This document shows, piece after piece, positions 1 to 5,065 of a DNA stretch of 5,065 bases. The DNA is from Pseudorhodobacter sp. (GTDB lineage Bacteria; Pseudomonadota; Alphaproteobacteria; Rhodobacterales; Rhodobacteraceae). The position numbers and the translations under genes are program-made. The stretch is taken from assembly GCA_024641255.1 (NCBI GenBank), contig JAHEDL010000140.1, forward strand, positions 1 through 5,065. The letters run 5' to 3'. The notes below the pieces were generated by a model, which was given only the letters and a program-made list of their open reading frames with translations, was not told where the DNA came from and ran no database searches. Every line of letters starts with the position of its first letter. Positions within the stretch are counted from its first letter, which is position 1.

Positions 1-1
1 A

Positions 2-940
2 ACGCTGTTCCTGTTTGCATTGGCGACGATTTACGCCGTCACCGGCACCCTGAACATGGCAGACCTAGCGCAAAAGCTGGCGCTGCTGCCGCCCGCCGAC
101 CATGCGCTGATCCGGGTCGCTGCCGTGCTGCTGATGCTGGTTTTCGCGATCAAGGCAGCGCTGGTGCCGCTGCAGTTCTGGCTACCCGGCACCTATGCCA
201 ACGCCCCCGGTCCGGTAGCAGCATTATTCGCGGTGATGACCAAGGTCGGCGCCTATGCGCTGCTGCGGTTTGGCACGCTGGTGTTTCCGCCCACCCTGCC
301 CGCCACCGGCAGCCTGATCGCCGATCTGCTGCACCCCGCCGCCCTGTTGACCATGGCGGTCGGCGCCATAGGCGTTCTGGGCGCAACGCATCTGCCGCGC
401 CAGATTGCCTTTGCGGCGATTGGGTCGATGGGCGTGCTGCTGCTGGCGGTTTCGGCCTTTGCGCCAACCAGCACCACGGCGGGCCTGTATTATCTGCTGC
501 ATTCCACCCTTGCCACCGCCGCGCTGTTCCTGATTGCCGATCTGGCACGCAGCCATCGCGGCGGCGCAATCGCCGCGCTGTTCATGGCGGCTGCTGTCGC
601 CATGGTCGGCCTGCCACCACTGTCAGGCTTTATTGGCAAGCTGCTGCTGCTTGATGCCCTGCGCGCACCGCTGCCTTGGCTGGCAATCTTGCTGTCATCC
701 CTGCTGACCATGATCGGCTTTGTGCGCGCAGGCTCGGCGCTGTTCTGGCACCCGCAGGCCCAGCCTGAAGCCGCGAAAACCAACCCGCCCGCCGCCACCC
801 TGATCGCCAGCGCGTTTTGCCTGATCGTCCTTGCCGCACTGACGCTTTTTGCCGGGCCGCTCACCGCTTGGCTGGCGCAGGTTGCGCAAGACCTGCATCA
901 CCCTAACGCCTATATCGCCGCCAATGGCTTGGGGAGCTAA
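2..940 (+). CDS. mrpD: Mrp/Mnh/Pha cation:proton antiporter subunit D, 5' partial
   Basis: This is the C-terminal 312 residues of an inner-membrane subunit of the multisubunit Na+(K+)/H+ antiporter. The frame is open from the left edge, so the true start lies upstream; the family is usually about 490-550 residues, so roughly the first 200 are missing. MrpD is homologous to the proton-pumping subunits of respiratory complex I (Proton_antipo_M family). About nine hydrophobic segments are visible. Family marks include a membrane lysine in AIKAALVPLQFWLPGTY (codon 152-154), a second in MTKVGAYALLR (codon 242-244), the LYYLLHSTLATAALFLIADL helix, and the GLPPLSGFIGK signature at 608-640. The two lysines match positions known to matter for antiport in Mrp proteins and for proton transfer in complex I. 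The helix holding LHSTLATAALF has no lysine where many complex I relatives have one; I believe this is usual in proteobacterial MrpD. mrpE follows after one base. Subunits A-C should lie to the left. Ion preference (Na+ or K+) cannot be read from the sequence. Confidence 0.93.
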   Translation, partial: TLFLFALATIYAVTGTLNMADLAQKLALLPPADHALIRVAAVLLMLVFAIKAALVPLQFWLPGTYANAPGPVAALFAVMTKVGAYALLRFGTLVFPPTLPATGSLIADLLHPAALLTMAVGAIGVLGATHLPRQIAFAAIGSMGVLLLAVSAFAPTSTTAGLYYLLHSTLATAALFLIADLARSHRGGAIAALFMAAAVAMVGLPPLSGFIGKLLLLDALRAPLPWLAILLSSLLTMIGFVRAGSALFWHPQAQPEAAKTNPPAATLIASAFCLIVLAALTLFAGPLTAWLAQVAQDLHHPNAYIAANGLGS

Positions 941-941
941 C

Positions 942-1430
942 ATGCGCAAACTGTTCCCGCACCCCTACCTGTCAGTCACGCTGTTTGTCGCGTGGATCTT
1001 GCTGGTCAACAGCGCCGCCCTCGGCTCTGCCCTGGTGGCGCTTGTGCTTGCCGCAGCACTTCCGCACGTCACCGCTGCCTATTGGCCGGGCCGCGCGCAC
1101 ATCCGCCACCCGCTGGCACTGGCCCGCTATGTCGCGCTGGTGCTGTGGGATGTGCTTACCGCCAACATCCACGTCGCGCGGCTGATCCTGTTCACCCCCG
1201 CCGATCAGCTACAATCGGCATGGATCAGTGTGCCGGTCGATCTGCAAAGCCCCGAGGCGCTTGCGCTATTGGCTGGCACCATCACCCTGACCCCCGGCAC
1301 CCTGACCGCCGAATTTTCCGCCGATAGCAAAACCCTGCTGATCCACGCCCTGCATGCCCCCGATCCCGATGCCATCCGCGACGATATCAAGTCCCGCTAC
1401 GAAGCCCGCCTGAAAAGGATTTTCGCCTGA
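942..1430 (+). CDS. mrpE: Mrp/Mnh/Pha antiporter subunit E
   Basis: A 162-residue MNHE-family subunit of the same membrane antiporter. The N-terminal hydrophobic stretch (about residues 10-41) is probably two short membrane helices. A further helix region is seen at about 57-86 (LARYVALVLWDVLTANIHVARLILF). The remainder is a small soluble domain facing the cytoplasm, with the family motif LAGTITLTPGT at 110-120 and the end SRYEARLKRIF at 151-161. Length and layout are normal. The start at 942 was chosen because GGGGAG (931-936), inside the last codons of mrpD, is a good ribosome site at the right spacing; an in-frame ATG further upstream at 849 would overlap mrpD by about 90 bases. MrpE is not homologous to complex I; it packs with F and G at the antiporter-specific end of the complex and is needed for full activity in studied systems. 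Confidence 0.93.
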   Translation: MRKLFPHPYLSVTLFVAWILLVNSAALGSALVALVLAAALPHVTAAYWPGRAHIRHPLALARYVALVLWDVLTANIHVARLILFTPADQLQSAWISVPVDLQSPEALALLAGTITLTPGTLTAEFSADSKTLLIHALHAPDPDAIRDDIKSRYEARLKRIFA

Positions 1431-1699
1431 TGCTTCATCTTGCGCTTGCCTTCGCCATCGGTTGCTTTGCACTGGCGCTTCTGCTCAACCTGTGGCGGTT
1501 GGCCACCGCCCCTCAGATCACAGACCGTATTCTGGCGGTTGATACCATGGTGGTGAACATCATCGCCTTGATCGTGCTTTATGGCGTGCAAACCGGGTCA
1601 ACCCTTGGATTTGACGCCGCCATGCTGTTTGCGATGACCGGCTTCGTGTCGACCGTGGCGTTCTGCAAATATCTGCTGCGCGGGGGGATCATCGAATGA
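1430..1699 (+). CDS. mrpF: Mrp/Mnh/Pha antiporter subunit F
   Basis: An 89-residue membrane protein of the MrpF/PhaF family, at the normal length. It has three predicted membrane helices at about residues 4-22, 36-54 and 62-83. The conserved block between helices 1 and 2 reads APQITDRILAVDTM (27-40). It contains the paired acidic residues Asp32 and Asp38 and Arg33 that characterise the family, and acidic residues in this region are thought to take part in cation handling. The start codon overlaps the mrpE stop as TGATG (1428-1432), which implies translational coupling. An AAGGA ribosome site at 1415-1419 also supports this start. The gene overlaps mrpG by four bases at its 3' end. Confidence 0.93.
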   Translation: MLHLALAFAIGCFALALLLNLWRLATAPQITDRILAVDTMVVNIIALIVLYGVQTGSTLGFDAAMLFAMTGFVSTVAFCKYLLRGGIIE

Positions 1700-2040
1700 G
1701 CCTGCTGCTAGAAACCTGCATCTCGCTTCTGCTGGTAATCGGCGGGCTGTTCGGGCTGATCGGCAGCTTTGGCCTGCTGAAACTGAAAACCCCGATGCAA
1801 CGCCTGCATGCGCCAACCAAAGCCACCACGCTTGGCGTCGGCGCGACCCTGCTGGCCGCCGCCATAGCGATGTATTGGCAAACCGGCAGCGCCAGCTGGC
1901 AGGTGGTGATGATCTCGGTGTTTTTGTTCCTGACCGCACCAGTGTCGGCGCTGTATCTGGCGAAAACCCACCTGCACCTTGGCAAAGACCCGCTGCCGCC
2001 CACAAGCACCAAGGCCGATTGGGCCGGCAAACGCCGCTGA
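1696..2040 (+). CDS. mrpG: Mrp/Mnh/Pha antiporter subunit G
   Basis: A 114-residue membrane protein of the MrpG/PhaG family (PhaG_MnhG_YufB). Three hydrophobic helices lie at about residues 6-28, 44-61 and 68-90. The family signature RLHAPTKATTLGVG is present at 36-49, and the third helix carries the expected FLFLTAPVSA. The tail after residue 91 is hydrophilic, basic and probably cytoplasmic. The start overlaps the mrpF stop as ATGA (1696-1699), with a G-rich ribosome site at 1682-1688. This is the last gene of the antiporter operon, since the next gene belongs to an unrelated pathway after a 176-bp gap. The residue after PVSA is Leu, where many family members have His; this looks like ordinary variation. 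Confidence 0.93.
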   Translation: MSLLLETCISLLLVIGGLFGLIGSFGLLKLKTPMQRLHAPTKATTLGVGATLLAAAIAMYWQTGSASWQVVMISVFLFLTAPVSALYLAKTHLHLGKDPLPPTSTKADWAGKRR

Positions 2041-2051
2041 CCAAGCGGTGT
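2031..2051 (+). terminator. Weak hairpin spanning the mrpG stop, possible operon end
   Basis: ACGCCGCT (2031-2038) can pair with AGCGGTGT (2044-2051) around a five-base loop. The stem is eight pairs, one of them G-U, and the mrpG stop codon sits at the stem-loop junction. No T tract follows, so this is not a classical intrinsic terminator. It may be a factor-dependent end, or chance in GC-rich DNA. I found no better terminator in the rest of the gap up to 2216. Confidence 0.22.
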
Positions 2052-2201
2052 CAGGCGGCTCTGCCAACAGGTATCACGTTGGTATGTTTTCGGTCCGATG
2101 CGCCAACAGCACGACTTTTACCCCGCAGTCAAATCCGCGCGCGCCAGCGCCACGCGGCCCTTGCCAGACCGCCGCCGCCCCTGCAAGCTGCGGCCAACAT
2201 G

Positions 2202-2206
2202 AAAGG
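2202..2206 (+). promoter_or_regulatory. Ribosome binding site deciding the deoC start
   Basis: AAAGG sits ten bases before the ATG at 2217. It begins just inside the alternative in-frame ATG at 2199, which has no purine-rich site in front of it. This favours 2217 as the start. Confidence 0.6.
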
Positions 2207-2216
2207 TAAGCGCCCG

Positions 2217-3203
2217 ATGCAGACCCTGACCGATACCAAAGCGCAGCTGCCCACACTGACCCATACCCGCAATCCCGGAATGCCGCTGGATCTGGACTGG
2301 GTCGCCTCTGTGCAAGCCAACACCTCGGCCATCGAACGCCGCGCCGCAACTTTGGGTGGCCGCCGCTCGGTCAAGAAAGAGTTTCAGGCGGCATGGCTGT
2401 TGAAAGCCATCAGCCTGATCGACCTGACCACCCTGTCGGGTGACGACACCGTTGGCCGCGTGCAACGGCTTTGCGCCAAGGCCCGCCAGCCAGTGGCACC
2501 AGAGTTGCTGGAAAAGTTGGGCATGCAAGGGCTGACCACCGGCGCGGTCTGCGTTTACCACGAAATGGTCGAAACCGCCGTGCGCGCGCTTGAAGGCTCC
2601 AACATCCCGGTCGCCGCCGTGTCAACCGGCTTCCCGGCGGGCCTGTCATCGTATCGCACCCGGATCATGGAAATCGGCGATTCTGTCAAAGCCGGCGCGA
2701 AAGAAATCGACATCGTGATCTCGCGCCGCCACGTTCTGACGCAAAACTGGCAAGCCCTGTATGATGAAATGGTCGAAATGCGCGCCGCCTGTGGCGAGGC
2801 GCATGTGAAAGCCATCCTTGCCACGGGCGAACTGCAAACCCTGCGCAACGTCGCCCGCGCCTCTTTGGTCTGCATGATGGCCGGGGCCGATTTCATCAAA
2901 ACCTCAACCGGGAAAGAGCCGGTCAACGCCACCCTGCCGGTCAGCCTGACAATGATCCGCTGCATCCGCGACTATCAGGACCGCACCGGCATCAAGGTCG
3001 GGTACAAACCTGCAGGCGGCATTTCGAAAGCCAAGGACAGCTTGCTGTATCTGGCGCTGATGAAAGACGAACTCGGCCACCCGTGGCTGCAACCCGACCT
3101 GTTCCGCTTCGGTGCCTCGTCGCTACTGGGCGATATCGAACGCCAGTTGGACCATTACCTGACAGGCCAATACTCGGCCGCCAACCGCCATGCGATGGGG
3201 TAA
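2217..3203 (+). CDS. deoC: Deoxyribose-phosphate aldolase (2-deoxy-D-ribose-5-phosphate aldolase)
   Basis: A 328-residue class I aldolase of the DeoC/DERA family. It splits 2-deoxyribose 5-phosphate into glyceraldehyde 3-phosphate and acetaldehyde in the cytoplasm, the last step of deoxynucleoside breakdown. Catalytic positions are intact: the Schiff-base lysine in DFIKTSTGK (Lys228), the second active-site lysine in VGYKPAGG (Lys264) and the catalytic aspartate in EIDIVIS (Asp165). Other family blocks are LIDLTTLSGDD (67-77), TTGAVCVY (107-114), STGFPAG (136-142) and ACGEAHVKAILATGEL (191-206). Overall it resembles the longer human-type DERA (318 residues) more than the roughly 250-residue E. 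coli type. The frame is open back to 1875, but the extra upstream peptide is low-complexity, overlaps mrpG and has no family match. The start at 2217 gives a normal length and has a ribosome site; 2199 (334 residues) is the alternative. The ALDH gene downstream is its likely metabolic partner. Confidence 0.95.
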   Translation: MQTLTDTKAQLPTLTHTRNPGMPLDLDWVASVQANTSAIERRAATLGGRRSVKKEFQAAWLLKAISLIDLTTLSGDDTVGRVQRLCAKARQPVAPELLEKLGMQGLTTGAVCVYHEMVETAVRALEGSNIPVAAVSTGFPAGLSSYRTRIMEIGDSVKAGAKEIDIVISRRHVLTQNWQALYDEMVEMRAACGEAHVKAILATGELQTLRNVARASLVCMMAGADFIKTSTGKEPVNATLPVSLTMIRCIRDYQDRTGIKVGYKPAGGISKAKDSLLYLALMKDELGHPWLQPDLFRFGASSLLGDIERQLDHYLTGQYSAANRHAMG

Positions 3204-3217
3204 GCCAATGGGCGTTT

Positions 3218-3236
3218 GCAAAGGGGCTTTGCCCCT
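3218..3236 (+). other. GC-rich hairpin just after deoC
   Basis: AGGGGC (3222-3227) and GCCCCT (3231-3236) form a six-pair stem with a TTT loop, 18 bases past the deoC stop. An alternative fold pairs GCAAAG (3218-3223) with CTTTGC (3227-3232). No T tract follows, so intrinsic termination is doubtful. It may act as an RNA 3'-end stabiliser or simply be the leading part of the adjoining repeat element. Confidence 0.4.
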
Positions 3237-3237
3237 C

Positions 3238-3281
3238 GCGCCTACGGCGCTCACCCCAGGATATTTAGACCAAGATGAAGC
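3238..3281 (+). repeat. Short intergenic repeat, copy 1 (plus orientation)
   Basis: This 44-base unit starts GCGCCTACGGCG (3238-3249), has a nine-base insert (3250-3258), and ends in GGATATTT...CCAAGATGAAGC (3259-3281). Its first 12 bases match copy 2 at 11 of 12 positions and its last 23 bases at 20 of 23, with copy 2 in reverse orientation. It also contains a self-complementary GCGCC-TAC-GGCGC (3238-3250). I recall this GGATATTT/AAGATGAAG style of repeat as frequent between genes in Rhodobacteraceae; that recollection needs a genome search to confirm. Confidence 0.72.
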
Positions 3282-3291
3282 CCGACAGATC

Positions 3292-3327
3292 GCTTCATCT
3301 TGGCAAAAATATCCCCGCCGGAGGCGC
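3292..3327 (-). repeat. Short intergenic repeat, copy 2 (minus orientation)
   Basis: Read on the minus strand, this 36-base unit begins GCGCCTCCGGCG and ends GCCAAGATGAAGC, matching copy 1 without its nine-base insert. The copies face each other across a 10-base spacer (3282-3291). RNA from either strand could therefore fold into a stem of 12 pairs, a 3x3 internal loop, 8 pairs, an uneven internal loop and about 11 more pairs. It ends 38 bases before the ALDH start and does not cover its ribosome site. Confidence 0.72.
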
Positions 3328-3352
3328 ACGCCGGCCACCGGAACTTCCGCCG

Positions 3353-3358
3353 AAAGGA
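3353..3358 (+). promoter_or_regulatory. Ribosome binding site of the aldehyde dehydrogenase gene
   Basis: AAAGGA lies seven bases before the ATG at 3366, a near-ideal Shine-Dalgarno spacing. It fixes the start of the downstream gene. Confidence 0.75.
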
Positions 3359-3365
3359 CCAAGCC

Positions 3366-5065
3366 ATGACCACTTCCGTTCGTGAAATCTTTGATACCAT
3401 GGCATATGGCCCGGCGCCCGAAGGCAATGCCGAAGTGCTGGCGTGGTTGGCCAGCCATGAGCGCCGCTTTGGCCACTGGATTGACGGCGGCTTTACGGCC
3501 CCCGCTGCCGGGTTTGATACCCGAAACCCCGCCACTGGCGCGACGCTGGCGCAGGTTACACAAGGCACGTCAGACGACCTTGATCGCGCCGTGGCCGCGG
3601 CGCGGCGGGCGCAGCCCAAATGGGGCAAGCTGCCCGGATCGGCGCGGGCCAAGTATCTCTATGCCTTGGCGCGCTTGGTGCAAAAGCACAGCCGGTTGTT
3701 GGCGGTGTTGGAAACCATGGACAACGGCAAGCCGATCCGCGAGGCGCGCGATATCGACCTGCCTTTGGTGGCACGGCATTTCTATTACCACGCCGGGCTG
3801 GCGCAGCTGATGGACAGCGAATTGCCGGGGCAAGAGCCCTTGGGCGTTTGCGGCGCGGTTATTCCGTGGAACTTTCCGCTGCTGATGTTGGCGTGGAAAG
3901 TCGCCCCGGCGCTGGCGGCGGGCAATACCGTGGTGTTGAAACCGGCCGAATACACGCCACTGACCGCCTTGCTGTTTGCCGAATTGACCCGCGAAGCCGG
4001 CCTGCCGAAGGGCGTTTTGAACATTGTCACCGGCGATGGCGACACGGGTGCGGCCTTGGTCGCGCATCCTGATGTCAACAAGATCGCCTTCACCGGCTCT
4101 ACCTCTGTCGGCAAGAAAATCCGCGAGGCGACAGCGGGCACCGGCAAGGCGCTGACCTTGGAACTGGGCGGCAAATCGCCCTATATCGTGTTTGATGACG
4201 CCGATATCGACAGCGCCATCGAAGGGCTGGTCGACGCGATCTGGTTCAATCAGGGGCAGGTCTGCTGTGCCGGGTCGCGGTTATTGGTGCAAGAAGGCAT
4301 CGCCGAGCGGTTCCATACCAAGCTGAAACGCCGGATGGACGGGTTGCGCATCGGCGATCCGCTGGACAAATGCATTGATGTCGGTGCCATCGTCGATCCG
4401 GTGCAGCTTGCCACGATCCAAGGTCTGGTCGGCGGCTGCAAAGACGGCGAGGTTTATCATGCCGCCTGCACCGTGCCGGCCGGTTGCTACTATCCGCCCA
4501 CGCTGATCACCGGTCTGTCGGCCGCCTCGCCGCTGATGCAGGAAGAAATCTTTGGCCCGGTGCTGGTGTCGATGACGTTCCGCACCGCCACCGAGGCGGT
4601 CGAACTGGCCAATAACACCAAATACGGGCTGGCGGCGACGGTGTGGACCGAAAACGTCAACCTTGCGCTGGATATCGCGCCCAAGATCAAGGCCGGTGTG
4701 GTCTGGATCAACGCGACCAACCTGTTTGATGCCGCCGCCGGCTTTGGCGGCGTGCGCGAAAGCGGTTTTGGCCGCGAAGGCGGGTGGGAGGGCCTGCTGG
4801 CCTATCTGAAACCCGCCCGCAAAACCAAAGCGCTGCCACCCGCAAAACTGGTGCCCGCCCCTGCCGTGCCAGAGGTCGAAGGCATCGACCGCACCGCCAA
4901 GCTTTATGTCGGCGGCAAGCAGGCGCGGCCCGATGGCGGCTACAGTCTGCCGATCTGGTCGGCCAAGTCCAAGCTGCTGGGCCATGTCGGCCTTGGCAAT
5001 CGCAAAGACATTCGCAACGCGGTCGAGGCCGCCCATGCCGCCAAGGGCTGGGGCAAGGCCACCGG
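3366..5065 (+). CDS. Tandem-domain (ALDH16-like) aldehyde dehydrogenase, 3' partial
   Basis: An NAD(P)-dependent aldehyde dehydrogenase that oxidises an aldehyde to its acid. The window shows 566 residues and the frame runs off the right edge without a stop. Domain 1 (about 35-490) has the full catalytic set, almost in human ALDH2 numbering: Asn169 in PWNFPLL, Lys192 and Glu195 in VVLKPAEYTP, the GSTSVG nucleotide loop (244-249), the general base Glu266 in ELGGKSP, nucleophile Cys300 in NQGQVCCAGSR, Glu394 in EEIFGP, and the ESGFGREGG end motif (465-473). Glu195 favours NAD over NADP. After a Pro/Ala/Lys-rich linker, a new ALDH N-terminus begins near residue 512 (KLYVGGKQARPDGGY, then an Ala-rich helix ending GWGKAT). 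One ALDH domain is about 480-500 residues, so this is a two-domain protein. ALDH16 proteins (one studied from the roseobacter Loktanella, as I recall) have this layout at roughly 750-800 residues. Following deoC, its likely substrate is acetaldehyde; this is inference. Whether domain 2 keeps a catalytic Cys is beyond the window. Confidence 0.9.
   Translation, partial: MTTSVREIFDTMAYGPAPEGNAEVLAWLASHERRFGHWIDGGFTAPAAGFDTRNPATGATLAQVTQGTSDDLDRAVAAARRAQPKWGKLPGSARAKYLYALARLVQKHSRLLAVLETMDNGKPIREARDIDLPLVARHFYYHAGLAQLMDSELPGQEPLGVCGAVIPWNFPLLMLAWKVAPALAAGNTVVLKPAEYTPLTALLFAELTREAGLPKGVLNIVTGDGDTGAALVAHPDVNKIAFTGSTSVGKKIREATAGTGKALTLELGGKSPYIVFDDADIDSAIEGLVDAIWFNQGQVCCAGSRLLVQEGIAERFHTKLKRRMDGLRIGDPLDKCIDVGAIVDPVQLATIQGLVGGCKDGEVYHAACTVPAGCYYPPTLITGLSAASPLMQEEIFGPVLVSMTFRTATEAVELANNTKYGLAATVWTENVNLALDIAPKIKAGVVWINATNLFDAAAGFGGVRESGFGREGGWEGLLAYLKPARKTKALPPAKLVPAPAVPEVEGIDRTAKLYVGGKQARPDGGYSLPIWSAKSKLLGHVGLGNRKDIRNAVEAAHAAKGWGKAT

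Noticed and set aside
849..941. Upstream ATG start for mrpE within mrpD
   Set aside because: The added residues are not MNHE-like and overlap the mrpD frame. The start at 942 has a good ribosome site and gives the usual family length.
2079..2119. Possible promoter for deoC (TTGGTA and AT-richer bases downstream)
   Set aside because: No -10-like hexamer lies at a suitable distance from TTGGTA, and the later CTTTTA has no -35 partner.
1979..2209. Plus-strand frame of 76 codons across the mrpG-deoC spacer
   Set aside because: It starts inside mrpG, has no ribosome site and no recognisable composition or motif.
1875..2216. N-terminal extension of the deoC frame back to an ATG inside mrpG
   Set aside because: It would overlap 166 bases of a clear mrpG and add about 114 residues of Arg/Pro/Ala-rich sequence with no DERA likeness. 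A ribosome site supports 2217.
3301..3320. Rho-independent terminator formed by the large stem after deoC
   Set aside because: The A-rich run lies within the right arm of the stem and no T tract follows the hairpin on the plus strand, so classical intrinsic termination is not supported.
3275..3385. Small frame of 36 codons starting inside repeat copy 1 and running into the dehydrogenase gene
   Set aside because: It has no ribosome site, reads through the repeat stem and overlaps the true ALDH start in another frame.
3382..3810. Plus-strand frame of 142 codons inside the dehydrogenase gene
   Set aside because: It lies out of frame with an intact ALDH catalytic domain, and its Arg/Trp-rich product looks like a frame-shifted artefact.
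4281..5036. Long minus-strand frame of 251 codons opposite the dehydrogenase
   Set aside because: It is an antisense shadow of GC-rich coding DNA. The plus-strand frame carries every ALDH motif, while the minus product matches nothing I recognise.

Overview
The window is GC-rich and densely coded, with every gene on the plus strand. It looks like the chromosome of an alphaproteobacterium, most likely in the Rhodobacteraceae/Roseobacter group. Three things point there: the style of the Mrp/Pha antiporter subunits, a deoC gene followed by a tandem-domain (ALDH16-like) aldehyde dehydrogenase, and an intergenic repeat whose core reads GGATATTT...CCAAGATGAAGC, which I recall as typical of that group. 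The taxonomic call is inference, because no rRNA or other marker gene is present.

Positions 1-2040 hold the 3' end of an operon for a multisubunit cation/proton antiporter (Mrp, also called Mnh or Pha). It consists of mrpD (5' end missing), mrpE, mrpF and mrpG. The genes are packed with a 1-nt gap (D to E), a 1-nt TGATG overlap (E to F) and a 4-nt ATGA overlap (F to G). They encode inner-membrane subunits of one complex that exchanges Na+ or K+ for H+, serving pH and salt homeostasis.

Positions 2041-2216 are a 176-bp non-coding gap. A weak hairpin spans the mrpG stop codon. I see no convincing promoter or operator.

Positions 2217-5065 hold a second functional block for deoxyribose catabolism. 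deoC encodes deoxyribose-5-phosphate aldolase, which splits deoxyribose 5-phosphate into glyceraldehyde 3-phosphate and acetaldehyde. The next gene, which runs off the right edge, is an NAD-type aldehyde dehydrogenase with a complete catalytic domain and the start of a second ALDH-like domain in the same reading frame. It probably oxidises the acetaldehyde made by DeoC. The 162-bp spacer between the two genes (3204-3365) carries a GC-rich hairpin and two copies of a short repeat facing each other, which form a long stem-loop.

No tRNA, rRNA, CRISPR array, insertion sequence or prophage gene is visible. No gene-free stretch exceeds 300 bases. The gene content is largely ordinary. The features most worth a second look are the paired inverted repeats and the coupling of DeoC to a tandem-domain dehydrogenase.
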